Assembly (NCBI GenBank): GCA_031265035.1
Contig: JAISDE010000142.1
Coordinates: forward strand, 1 to 38,777
Origin: Peptococcaceae bacterium
GTDB lineage: Bacteria > Bacillota > Peptococcia > DRI-13 > UBA5745
Reading direction: 5' to 3'
Length of the DNA: 38,777 nt
Shown: in pieces, positions 9,175-18,285 of the stretch
Position numbering within the stretch: position 1 is the first letter of the stretch
How the letters are laid out: each line of letters opens with the position of its first letter
Made by a program: the position numbers and the translations under genes
The notes under the pieces: model-generated
Database searches by the model: none
What the model was told of the DNA's origin: nothing
The model's input: the letters and a program-made list of their open reading frames with translations, nothing else

Positions 9175-9578
9175 AACTCAACCCCACCTCGCCATCTATG
9201 GGAGTAAGCCAAATGCCAAAACTCTCCTGCCGGGTCGGCCCGGGCCGGCATACCCCTACTGTATTATTATCGAACGAAACGAGGAAAACTTAACCGTTCC
9301 CCGCCCCTTTTTTGCAGGCTGTTCAAAGGTGTCCGCGAACTGGATAGCAGTCAATAGCCTATATTTATCGCGATATGCCCGTTTGCTATAATGTAACAAG
9401 GATGTCTTCGATCTGCGAGAGGAGTTGAGAAAGGTAAATCAAACTCCGTTATCACCCCGCTCTTGGTTACTCGCCCAATCTTATTCCCTTGATTCTCGCT
9501 AAACCAAAGAGCGTTATAATTGCCAAAAACAATAAGACATCTTATTACAACAGGGCAGAATTATGCAAGCAGTATTGC

Positions 9579-9625
9579 GTATCTATGCTATTTGCTGTAT
9601 AATAGAATGCAAGAAAAAGGAGTTG
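9579..9625 (+). promoter_or_regulatory. Putative sigma70-like promoter and SD for the split antitoxin gene
   Basis: TTGCGT-17 nt-TATAAT, then aaaaggag before ATG at 9629. Confidence 0.6.
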
Positions 9626-9628
9626 ATT

Positions 9629-9742
9629 ATGTTGGCAAATAAAACATTGGCGGACAAAGCGATTACCGTCCGAGTGGACGGCGCGACAAAGGAACAGGCT
9701 GAAAAAATGCTGGACGAGATGGGCATTAACATGACAACGTAA
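9629..9742 (+). pseudogene. 5' part of a RelB/DinJ-family antitoxin gene, interrupted by an IS
   Basis: MLANKTLADKAITVRVDGATKEQAEKMLDEMGINMTT then a stop contributed by the IS end; continues at 11695. Confidence 0.85.
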
Positions 9743-9822
9743 ATCCCCTGAAATAATTATAAGTGTACCATCAGCCAAATGCGTAAAGCGCTTGAAATAA
9801 AGGAATTTCGCGTATTTGATAC

Positions 9823-9876
9823 TTGACAAACTATAGCCTATACACGTATAATATGGATATATTATACGTGTATAGG
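9823..9876 (+). promoter_or_regulatory. Transposase promoter overlapping a perfect 18-bp-arm palindrome
   Basis: TTGACA (9823-9828), 18-nt spacer, TATAAT (9847-9852); inverted repeat cctatacacgtataatat-ggat-atattatacgtgtatagg (9837-9876). Confidence 0.85.
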
Positions 9877-9886
9877 GCGGTTTGAG

Positions 9887-11665
9887 ATGCATATTATTGA
9901 GAACTACAACGCTAAAGCGGACAGAGTATATTGCTACGTCGGCGAATGCCAATGGGACAGGCTGGTCAAAAAATATATCAACACCAGGATCTCAATCGGG
10001 CACCTTGATGGCACGCCAACCTATTTCGTGCCAAACAGAAGATTTATGGCGCTCTTTTCCATGGAAGCGAGGGGCCAAGAGATACTTGAAAGATTAGACA
10101 GGGACATCCTTGATGTCATAAGGACGAAATATGGGAGCAGCATCCAATTAGCCGACCGCGACGCCGGCGAAGAGCAGACGCGGGTCGCGCGCGCGGTTTT
10201 CTCGGGGCCGTCAATCGTATTCGGCGGCATCACGTCGCGCTACCACATAGACGCGATGCTCAAACGAGCTTTTGGAGAGAGCGACGCGATGGAAATACTG
10301 GCGCTGGCGTGGTATCTGGTGTCCGAGGGGGACGCGCTCGTCAACAGCGACGTGTGGCTGAGTCATTTTGAGAACCCAGCCGGCGGGGAGATCAGCAGCC
10401 AGAATATAACAAAACTTTTGGATCGCGTTGGGCAGGACGGAATCATGTCGTTTTACAAGCAATGGCTGGAGGGGTTCGGAAAGACCGGCGACAAGACGCT
10501 CTACGACCTGACCTCAATATCCTGGTATGGTCGTGGCATCGACATGGCCGATTGGGGGCACAATCGAGACGGCGAGAATTTGCCCCAGGTTAATTTCGCG
10601 CTGCTTTGCGCGCGGAAGTCGGCGATGCCGCTTTTCGCCTGGCCGCTGAACGGCAGCGTGTCTGACGTGAGAACACTGGAGAACACTCTGGGATTCTTGC
10701 GCAAGCTCGACTGCAAACCGGACTGCCTTATGATGGATCGCGGCTTCGCGAGCATGGACAACATCTCCTTCATGCTGAAGAATGGCTATGTGTTCTTGCA
10801 AGCCGCGCGGCTGAACGCCGGATGGGTCCGCGACGCCATAGACGCGGGGAGGGGGATCAGGCTTCGCCCCGACTCCATGCTGAGGGTCGGGAACAGGACA
10901 TACTACGCCAGCACTACAAAATGCCAGTGGGTCGCGCTGAGAAAAACGGACAAGAAAGGGAATGTTTCCGAACCGGAGGTATTGGTGTATCAATGCGGAA
11001 CCGCTAAGGGGGAAAGATATATGGCTAAGGAAGGCGAGAAGATCATCAGCCAGCACCCATGTGTGGCGCATGTTCTTTTCTGCCAAGATCTCGTTGGCCC
11101 GCAGTGGGACTTGTTCATGGGGAAACTGAACGATGAGTATCGGCGGCTCATCAGCGATCCCAGCGCGGCGCCTGCCAACGAGCTAAAGACATACTTTATT
11201 ATTGAGAGGAAGAAATGGGCCAGGGTGCGGAGCGTGGATTTCAATATGGAACGGATCGAGCGGCACCGAGATAAATACGCCGGGCATATTTGCTTCATCA
11301 CAAACGATAAAACCATCAGTCTGGCTGCTGACGCTCTCGGAGAGTACTCAACACGGGACTATATTGAGAAAGACTTTGACGAGATGAAAAACGACCTGGA
11401 CATGCGCAGGATTCGGGTACACACCGATGAGAGGATGAAAGCGCGCCTGCTTATCCAGTTCATCGCCGAAATTTATATGAGGGAGATCAGGGTGCGCCTG
11501 CGGGACTCAGTTGAGTGCAGAAAGATGACAAGGAAGCAGATCGCCTCCCATATCAAGGGCATATACAAGATAAAGTTTACTGGAAAGTATAGGGACATCT
11601 GCCCTGAACTCTCAAAGTCACAACGGGCGATATTGGCGGCTTTGGGGCTGAACGATTCAAGATAA
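9887..11665 (+). CDS. IS4/IS1634-like transposase
   Basis: 592 aa; 'GHNRDGENLPQVNFALLCARKSAMPLFAWPLNGSVSDVRTLENTL' and 'MMDRGFASMDNISFML' resemble DDE motifs of IS1634-like transposases. Confidence 0.9.
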   Translation: MHIIENYNAKADRVYCYVGECQWDRLVKKYINTRISIGHLDGTPTYFVPNRRFMALFSMEARGQEILERLDRDILDVIRTKYGSSIQLADRDAGEEQTRVARAVFSGPSIVFGGITSRYHIDAMLKRAFGESDAMEILALAWYLVSEGDALVNSDVWLSHFENPAGGEISSQNITKLLDRVGQDGIMSFYKQWLEGFGKTGDKTLYDLTSISWYGRGIDMADWGHNRDGENLPQVNFALLCARKSAMPLFAWPLNGSVSDVRTLENTLGFLRKLDCKPDCLMMDRGFASMDNISFMLKNGYVFLQAARLNAGWVRDAIDAGRGIRLRPDSMLRVGNRTYYASTTKCQWVALRKTDKKGNVSEPEVLVYQCGTAKGERYMAKEGEKIISQHPCVAHVLFCQDLVGPQWDLFMGKLNDEYRRLISDPSAAPANELKTYFIIERKKWARVRSVDFNMERIERHRDKYAGHICFITNDKTISLAADALGEYSTRDYIEKDFDEMKNDLDMRRIRVHTDERMKARLLIQFIAEIYMREIRVRLRDSVECRKMTRKQIASHIKGIYKIKFTGKYRDICPELSKSQRAILAALGLNDSR

Positions 11666-11694
11666 TACACGTATAATTCTCTGGGGGATTTACG

Positions 11695-11904
11695 ATGACA
11701 ACCTACATCGCGTCAAGCCTTAAAGCCTTAGTCCGCGAGCGAAGAATCCCCTTTGATATGGTCACGCGAGAGTATCTAGCGGATCAAATCATTCTGGCAA
11801 AACTGGCCGAAGCCGAAAGAGAGATTGCCGACCCAAACACTGTGTTATTAGACCATGACGAAATTTTTGGCCCAATCAGGAAGCAATTCGGTTATGAAGT
11901 ATAG
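11695..11904 (+). pseudogene. 3' part of the RelB/DinJ-family antitoxin gene (still an open 69-aa ORF)
   Basis: MTTYIASSLKALVRERRIPFDMVTREYLADQIILAKLAEAEREIADPNTVLL...; joining with 9629-9730 gives a typical ~103-aa antitoxin. Confidence 0.85.
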
Positions 11905-12022
11905 GGTTCGGCATACGCCGCTATCCAACCGAGAAGTAGCCGCCATAGCCAAAGCCCTCGCGCGATATCCTAAAAAACTTATTCCGCGCGACGCCATTGA
12001 TTTTTTCCCTTCATTAACTTAA
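11894..12022 (+). pseudogene. Truncated RelE/YafQ-like toxin fragment
   Basis: MKYRVRHTPLSNREVAAIAKALARYPKKLIPRDAIDFFPSLT*; overlaps the antitoxin end by 11 nt as in TA operons, but only 42 aa. Confidence 0.5.
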
Positions 12023-12023
12023 A

Positions 12024-13379
12024 ATGGTAATGACGGGAGGGATCAATATAATTATCTTAAAACGCGGCCTGACTTATCTCTTGCTCCTGCTGTTTTGCAA
12101 CATCGTCCTCGTAGCGGGCGCCCTGCCCGGAGCCGCGGCCATATTGGCCGCTGTCGCGCTGGCCGTCTTTTATATTCGCTTCAACGTGATCCCCCGGGGG
12201 GACAAATCCCCCCAGCGCCGGCTCAGGATCCTGATCGGCGGCTATGAGTTGGCCCTGGCCGCTATCACCTGCTTTACTTTTGAGATTTTAGCTTACCTCT
12301 ATATCATCCTAGGCCCAACAAATATCGCGATACCCGCCCTCACCGTTAACGCCCTGATAAGCGCCGGCCTGATCTTTATTCTGCTCTTCAACGGCATAGC
12401 CCGCATATTTGTCTGCTCCGGCCAGTTGGGGATTATGCCCAGAGTACTTTTGGCGCTTTTCTGGTGGCTGCCGGTGGTGAACCTTCTCCTGCTCAGGCAA
12501 TTTCTCAGCGCGTCCAGCGGCGAATATGAGTTCACGCTTCAAAAGCGTCAACTCAACGCGGCGCGGCGGCAGGATGAGCTGTGCAAGACCCGTTACCCGC
12601 TCTTGCTGGTACACGGGATATTTTTTCGGGACTGGGAGAATTTCAATTACTGGGGCCGAATAGCTAGGGAATTGACGGACAACGGCGCCGCGATATATTA
12701 CGGCAAACATCAGTCCTCCGCCTCGGTGGAGCGATGCGCGGGCGAACTCAAACAATGCGTCTTGGATATCCTGCGGGAGACCGGCCAGGAAAAGGTCAAT
12801 ATCATAGCGCACTCCAAGGGCGGCCTCGACTCGCGGTACGCGATCAGCTGTCTCGGCCTGGGCGAGCGGGTAGCGTCCCTCACGACTATCAATACGCCGC
12901 ACCTGGGCTGCGAATATGTGCGCAAGCTATTGGACGCCATCCCGGCCAAGGCGGTATCGGCCATAGGTAAAGGGTATGAGTCAATCTATACCAAACTGGG
13001 CGACGACAACCCTGATTTTCTCAATGGGCTGAAGAACCTCACCGATCAGGAATGCGCCCGGCTGAACGGCGTCATGCCAGACCACCCCGCCGTTTTATAC
13101 CAAAGCGTCGGCTCGCGGATGCGGTCGGCCGCCAGCGCCGTCTTCCCGCTGAGTTTGGGCTATTCCATTATCAAGCTCTCCGGCGGCGGCGACAACGACG
13201 GTCTCGTCACCACGGCGTCAATGGTATGGGGCGATTTTCTCGGCGTCGTCAGCCCCAAAGGCCGGGATGGTATTTCCCACGGCGACATCATCGACCTGAC
13301 CCGCAAGAATATCAAGGGTTTCGACGTTTGCGAGTTTTATGTCGATCTGGTAAACAAGCTAAAGTTAAAGGGGCTGTGA
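12024..13379 (+). CDS. Membrane-anchored triacylglycerol lipase-like alpha/beta hydrolase
   Basis: N-terminal hydrophobic segments, then 'YPLLLVHGIFFRDWENFNYWGRI', 'VNIIAHSKGGLDSRYAIS', 'SLTTINTPHLG'. Confidence 0.8.
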   Translation: MVMTGGINIIILKRGLTYLLLLLFCNIVLVAGALPGAAAILAAVALAVFYIRFNVIPRGDKSPQRRLRILIGGYELALAAITCFTFEILAYLYIILGPTNIAIPALTVNALISAGLIFILLFNGIARIFVCSGQLGIMPRVLLALFWWLPVVNLLLLRQFLSASSGEYEFTLQKRQLNAARRQDELCKTRYPLLLVHGIFFRDWENFNYWGRIARELTDNGAAIYYGKHQSSASVERCAGELKQCVLDILRETGQEKVNIIAHSKGGLDSRYAISCLGLGERVASLTTINTPHLGCEYVRKLLDAIPAKAVSAIGKGYESIYTKLGDDNPDFLNGLKNLTDQECARLNGVMPDHPAVLYQSVGSRMRSAASAVFPLSLGYSIIKLSGGGDNDGLVTTASMVWGDFLGVVSPKGRDGISHGDIIDLTRKNIKGFDVCEFYVDLVNKLKLKGL

Positions 13380-13558
13380 TACCAGCATGTCAGCCTGGGC
13401 AATTAAGGTGGGCAATTAAACTTGCGATTTGCAAGGCCCTGTCAGCCTGTCAGATTTTCATGGAACTCGCTTAAAAAATATGATATACTACCTGTGACTT
13501 GTGAAAATCCCAAAGAAAAATCTGATCGCCCGTATAACTAGCGGCGCAGGGGGAAAAC

Positions 13559-15628
13559 ATGCGCAATCCGGCTCATCAGGATCAACAAGCTACCGCTCCG
13601 CCCGACCGTCACCCGCCAGCTGGCGCCCAGCCGGCCCTTGACTATCCCTCGTCGGCCAGCGCCCAACCGGCGCCGGGCCAGGGACTGGCGGAGTTGATCG
13701 CCCATCTGCCCGGTATGCTCTATCAATGCCTGAACGAGCCGCCGGATTACCCTTTTACTTTCGTCAGCGACGGCTGTCTGAGCCTGACCGGCTGCCGGCC
13801 GGCGGAGCTACTGGGACAACCCTTCGCCAAATTTCTCGCCCTGGCCCATCCCGAGGACGCCCCGACGCTAAACGCCTTATATGAAAAGGCCGTCGCCGGC
13901 GGGTCGCCTTGGGAGATCACTTTTCGCCTGAGCCATCCGGACGGCGGCGTCAGATGGGTCTGGGCCAAAAGCTGGACGGCGGCTGGCGCGCCCGCCGCCG
14001 CCCCCAACCTGTCGGCGGACACTCCCACCGGCGCCCCCAATCTGTCGGCTGGCGCGCCCGCTCCCCATATACTGGAGGGCTTTTGCGCCGATATCACCGG
14101 GCAGCGCCATTTGGAGGCGGCGGAACTGGCCAACCAAGCCAAAACAGAGTTTCTGGTCAACATGAGCCATGAGATCCGCACCCCCATGAACGCCATTTTG
14201 GGCATGACCGATCTGGCCCTCCGACAAACCCCGCCCGAGCCGACGGGGGAATATTTGCGCAATATTCGGACAGCCTCCAATTCCCTGCTGGCTATCATCA
14301 ATGACATTTTGGATTTCTCCAAAATCGAGGCCGGCGCGATTGAGATCATGCCGGAACGATACGATACTCAGCCCTTTATTCACGACCTGGCGACCATGAT
14401 CGACATGCGAATTGGCAAAAAGCCCCTAGAATTTATCATAGAGGACGACCCGGATTTGCCCAGTGAGATGATCGGCGACGTGAGCAGGATCAAGCAAATC
14501 GCCATCAATCTGCTGACCAACGCCGTAAAATTCACCAAGACCGGCCATGTTCGCCTGCGGATCAACGCGGATAACACGCCGGACCCGGAAAAGGTTCAGC
14601 TAAACGTCGAGGTGGAGGATACCGGCATCGGCATCAAAAAAGAGGATATCGATCGCCTTTTCGGTTATTTCTCCCAGGTGGACACGAAAAGAAACCGCAA
14701 TATCGAGGGCACGGGCCTGGGCTTGGCCATCTCCAAACGGCTGGTCAACCTGATGGGCGGGGAAATCAAGGTGGAGAGCGTTTACCGCAAAGGCTCCTGT
14801 TTTCGGTTTTCTGTGCTTCAGGGCGTGGCCGACCGGACGCCGGCGGTACGGATCGCCCCGGCGACGGGCTGCCGGGCGGCGATCTGGCTGGACAACCGGG
14901 CCAAGGCCAAAAGCCTGGCCGACAAGCTAGAACGCCTGGGCGCGAGAGCGGAGATCATCTATTATCCGGAAAAACTCGCCCAGTACACCCATTTATTTTT
15001 TGATTATTACCGTTTTGACCGTTTCACGCCGGAAGAAGGGATCGAAACCAAGCTGATCGCCCTGAGCGGCAATTTCATGGACGAGCAGGATTTGCCTGGC
15101 GATGTGATCACCGTCCGCTCCCCTTTGTATTCCGCGGCGGTGGCGGAATTGTTGGACGCGGGCTACCACCGGCCAGTCGACCATGAGGCGGAAAACGAGG
15201 AACCCACCGATTTGATCCTCAGCGATACCCGCTTGCTGGTAGTGGACGACAATGAGATCAATTTGCTGGTGGCGGAAAATATGCTGGCGGCCTACGGCGG
15301 GGAAGTGGAGAAGGTTCGCTCCGGCCAGGAGGCGCTGGACATGGTTTATTCCGGCGATTACGACCTGGTGTTTATGGATCATATGATGCCGGATATGGAC
15401 GGGGTGGAGACGACGGCGCTGATCCGGCAGTTGCCGGGAGACAGGTTCAAGAACTTGCCCATCGTGGCGCTGACGGCCAATGTGGTGGGCGATGTCAGGG
15501 AAATGTTTCTCCGCAGCGGCCTGAATGATTTCCTGTCCAAGCCCATTCGCCTGCGGGAGGTAGAGCGGGTGTTGCGGCAATGGCTGCCCCGGGATAAGTG
15601 GTCACAAAGCGGCTTCGACGGCAGATAA
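13559..15628 (+). CDS. Hybrid sensor histidine kinase/response regulator (PAS-HisKA-HATPase-REC)
   Basis: H-box [20 protein letters not shown]-box [26 protein letters not shown], receiver [15 protein letters not shown]...PIVALTAN. Confidence 0.95.
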   Translation: MRNPAHQDQQATAPPDRHPPAGAQPALDYPSSASAQPAPGQGLAELIAHLPGMLYQCLNEPPDYPFTFVSDGCLSLTGCRPAELLGQPFAKFLALAHPEDAPTLNALYEKAVAGGSPWEITFRLSHPDGGVRWVWAKSWTAAGAPAAAPNLSADTPTGAPNLSAGAPAPHILEGFCADITGQRHLEAAELANQAKTEFLVNMSHEIRTPMNAILGMTDLALRQTPPEPTGEYLRNIRTASNSLLAIINDILDFSKIEAGAIEIMPERYDTQPFIHDLATMIDMRIGKKPLEFIIEDDPDLPSEMIGDVSRIKQIAINLLTNAVKFTKTGHVRLRINADNTPDPEKVQLNVEVEDTGIGIKKEDIDRLFGYFSQVDTKRNRNIEGTGLGLAISKRLVNLMGGEIKVESVYRKGSCFRFSVLQGVADRTPAVRIAPATGCRAAIWLDNRAKAKSLADKLERLGARAEIIYYPEKLAQYTHLFFDYYRFDRFTPEEGIETKLIALSGNFMDEQDLPGDVITVRSPLYSAAVAELLDAGYHRPVDHEAENEEPTDLILSDTRLLVVDDNEINLLVAENMLAAYGGEVEKVRSGQEALDMVYSGDYDLVFMDHMMPDMDGVETTALIRQLPGDRFKNLPIVALTANVVGDVREMFLRSGLNDFLSKPIRLREVERVLRQWLPRDKWSQSGFDGR

Positions 15629-15670
15629 ATTACCGCGGACAAATTTAGCGACGGAGGAACAAGCGACAAG

Positions 15671-16432
15671 ATGAAGGCGATTGTGCTCGCCGCGGGATAC
15701 GCCACCAGGCTCTACCCGCTAACCGAAAAACAGCCCAAGGCGCTGCTGCCCATCGGCGGCAAAGCGATTTTGGGTTACATCATGGAAAAATTGGACGTCT
15801 TGCCTGAGTGCGAGGAAATCCTGATCATCTCCAACCACAAATACATCCGGCATTTTACCGAGTGGCTGGGCCAATGGGCCGGCCGATTGCCGGTCGCCCT
15901 GCTAGACGACGGCAGCGAGGATGTGACCGACAGCCTGGGCGCTATCGGCGACATCGTCCACACCATTCGGGCCAGGGGCATCGACGAGGATGTCCTGATC
16001 GTGGCGGGCGACAATTTTTTTGACTTTCCCCTGGACGGCTTCCTGCTGGCCTGCCGGGAAAAAGGGCGGGACGGCGTTTGCGCCGGCAGGGTAACGGACA
16101 AAAACCGGCTGCGGCAAATGGGCGTGGTCTCGCTGGATCAGCGAGGCGATATCCTCCACATCGAGGAAAAGCCGGCGCTGCCCCGCTCAGATTTGGCTCT
16201 GTACGCTATTTATTATTATACCCGAGCAACACTCAGGCTCTTTGACTTGTATGCCCGGGAGGGTAATGTCATGGACGCGCCGGGCCATTTTCTGGTCTGG
16301 CTGCGCCGACAAAAACCGATTCTCGCTTATTTGTTCGAGGGTGAGTGCCATGATGTGGGCACACCCGAAAGTTATGGCGCCTTGCGGGAGAGATTTGACC
16401 GGTCGGCGACGGAAAATGAGGTGAAATCATGA
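15671..16432 (+). CDS. Nucleotidyltransferase (sugar-phosphate nucleotidylyltransferase family)
   Basis: N-terminal MKAIVLAAGYATRLYPLTEKQPKALLPIGGKAILGYI. Confidence 0.9.
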   Translation: MKAIVLAAGYATRLYPLTEKQPKALLPIGGKAILGYIMEKLDVLPECEEILIISNHKYIRHFTEWLGQWAGRLPVALLDDGSEDVTDSLGAIGDIVHTIRARGIDEDVLIVAGDNFFDFPLDGFLLACREKGRDGVCAGRVTDKNRLRQMGVVSLDQRGDILHIEEKPALPRSDLALYAIYYYTRATLRLFDLYAREGNVMDAPGHFLVWLRRQKPILAYLFEGECHDVGTPESYGALRERFDRSATENEVKS

Positions 16433-17640
16433 AGATAGCGCTGTTTACCGATACGTTCTATCCGCAGCTCAACGGCGTGGCCGCCTCTGTGTTGACGCTG
16501 CAAAATAATTTAGCCGCCCTGGGCCACCAGGTCTACGTGGTCACTACCACGGATCCCGAGGCGCCGCCGGGGGAAACGACGGTCGTCCGGCTGCCCAGCC
16601 TGCCTGTCCCCCACCTGCGGGAAAGGCGCATCGGCATGTTTTATCATCCCCGGCTGGCCCGGCTGATCAGGAGTTGGGAGTTGGATCTGATCCATACCCA
16701 CACGGAGTTTTGCCTGGGCAGCTTTGGGCGCTATCTGGCCCGGGATCTGCAAATTCCCCTGTTGCACAGCATGCACACGATCTATGAGGATTATACCCAT
16801 TACTTAGCGAAACTCGCCAAGCTGCGAATGTTGAGCGGCCTGGCGAAAGCGGCGGCCAGAAAGATCAGCGCCGATTTCTGCAATTCCGCCGATCACGTCA
16901 TCGTGCCCACCGACAAGGTGCGGGATTTGATGCGGTCTTATGGGGTCTGGCGGGAAATCGCCACTGTGCCCAGCGGTATATTGGTGGAGAAATTCGCCGG
17001 CGGCCAGGAGGATCCATCTGACCGGGAGGCCCTGCGGGCCGACCTGGGGATCAAAGCCGGCGAACGGGTTTTGCTCTACATCGGCCGGCTGGCGGAAGAA
17101 AAAAATCTGACGGAATTGCTGCGGGATCTGGCGACGTATCTGACCGCCCAGGATAATATCCGGCTGCTGCTCATCGGCGACGGCCCGGACAGGGGCCGGC
17201 TGGAAGACCTGGCGGCGTCTTTGGGCATCGGATCCCGGGCGATTTTCGCCGGGGCCAGGCCCTGGGATGAGATCGAGCGGTATTATCGTCTGGGTGATGT
17301 GTTTGTCAATACCTCCCAGAGCGAGAGCCAGGGCCTCACCTATATAGAGGCGATGGCCGCCGGGCTGCCGGTGGTGGCGAAAGCGGATCGCTGCCTGGAC
17401 GGCGTTTTGGAGGACGGCAAAAACGGCTACGCTTTCCAGGATCAGGCCGGCATGCTGACAGCCTTGGATCTAATCCTGGGGGATGATGCGGCGAGAGAGC
17501 TTTTGGCCCAGCGCGCCCGCCAAACCGCGAGGCGTTTCTCCGCCGCCGGCTACGGGGAGCGGGTGGCCGAGCTGTATCAGGCTGTGTTGGCCGCCGGCAA
17601 GGGTTATCAAGCCGCCAAGAGATATCAAAAAGTTTCCTGA
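16429..17640 (+). CDS. GT4-family glycosyltransferase (diacylglycerol glucosyltransferase-like)
   Basis: 'MKIALFTDTFYPQLNGVAASV', 'LLYIGRLAEEKNL', 'SESQGLTYIEAMAAGLPVVA'; ATGA overlap with the upstream gene. Confidence 0.9.
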   Translation: MKIALFTDTFYPQLNGVAASVLTLQNNLAALGHQVYVVTTTDPEAPPGETTVVRLPSLPVPHLRERRIGMFYHPRLARLIRSWELDLIHTHTEFCLGSFGRYLARDLQIPLLHSMHTIYEDYTHYLAKLAKLRMLSGLAKAAARKISADFCNSADHVIVPTDKVRDLMRSYGVWREIATVPSGILVEKFAGGQEDPSDREALRADLGIKAGERVLLYIGRLAEEKNLTELLRDLATYLTAQDNIRLLLIGDGPDRGRLEDLAASLGIGSRAIFAGARPWDEIERYYRLGDVFVNTSQSESQGLTYIEAMAAGLPVVAKADRCLDGVLEDGKNGYAFQDQAGMLTALDLILGDDAARELLAQRARQTARRFSAAGYGERVAELYQAVLAAGKGYQAAKRYQKVS

Positions 17641-17716
17641 GCGCCGACGCTCAGAGCACGCGCTCAGAGCGAGCGTCTGGCTCGGCGCTCTCAACACCGG
17701 CGCTCAACGCCGGCTC
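17641..17716. terminator. Hairpin-rich region between convergent genes
   Basis: CCGGCG-CTCAA-CGCCGG (17697-17713) plus repeated gctcagagc/cagagcgagcg; convergent gene ends on both sides. Confidence 0.45.
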
Positions 17717-18271
17717 TCAGAGCGAGCGCAGATAATCCGCCCGCCCAAGCCGGTAGAGATCGGCGCCCTGAGCGTCGATCACCACGGTGGCGGGAAAGTC
17801 CCTCACCGTCAGCCGTTGAACGGCCTCCGTCCCCAAATCCTCATAGCAAACCGGCTCCGCCGCGACGACACTGCCAGCGATCAGCGCCGCGCCGCCGCCC
17901 AAGGCGCCGAAATACACGGCGCCATATTTTTTCATGCTGTCAATCACCTGGGGGGAGCGCATCCCTTTGCCGATCATGCCCCGCAGCCCCGCCTCAATCA
18001 GCCTGGGGGCGTAAGCGTCCATGCGATAGCTGGTGGTGGGGCCGGCGGCGCCGATCACCCGCCCCGGCCGGGCGGGGCTTGGTCCAACGTAATAAATCAC
18101 GCTGTCCTGTAAATCAAAGGGGAAAGCCTCGCCTTTTTCCAGAACATCCGTCAGGCGGGCGTGAGCCGCGTCCCTGGCGGTATAAATGACGCCGTTGAGC
18201 AAGACCCTGTCCCCGGCCCGCAACTCAAGGGCGGCCTTTTTGGTCAGCGGCGCGCGCAGCCGAATATCCAT
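17717..18271 (-). CDS. Class I fumarate hydratase, beta subunit
   Basis: 'AGDRVLLNGVIYTARDAAH', 'VIYYVGPSPARPGRVIGAAGPTTSYRMDAY', 'GMIGKG', 'YGAVYFGALGGGAAL'. Confidence 0.92.
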   Translation of the reverse strand: MDIRLRAPLTKKAALELRAGDRVLLNGVIYTARDAAHARLTDVLEKGEAFPFDLQDSVIYYVGPSPARPGRVIGAAGPTTSYRMDAYAPRLIEAGLRGMIGKGMRSPQVIDSMKKYGAVYFGALGGGAALIAGSVVAAEPVCYEDLGTEAVQRLTVRDFPATVVIDAQGADLYRLGRADYLRSL

Positions 18272-18285
18272 ACCTCATTCTCCTT

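Larger units (their letters stand above)
9738..11694 (+). mobile_element. IS4-superfamily (IS1634-like) insertion sequence, about 1957 bp
   Basis: Ends cgtaaatcccctgaaataattataagtgta / reverse complement cgtaaatcccccagagaattatacgtgta form imperfect inverted repeats; flanking direct repeat ATGACAA (9731-9737 and 11695-11701). Confidence 0.9.

Noticed and set aside
9545-9952. 135-aa minus-strand ORF covering the antitoxin 5' part and IS left end
   Set aside because: Crosses the IS boundary and is antisense to a recognised antitoxin fragment and the transposase start.
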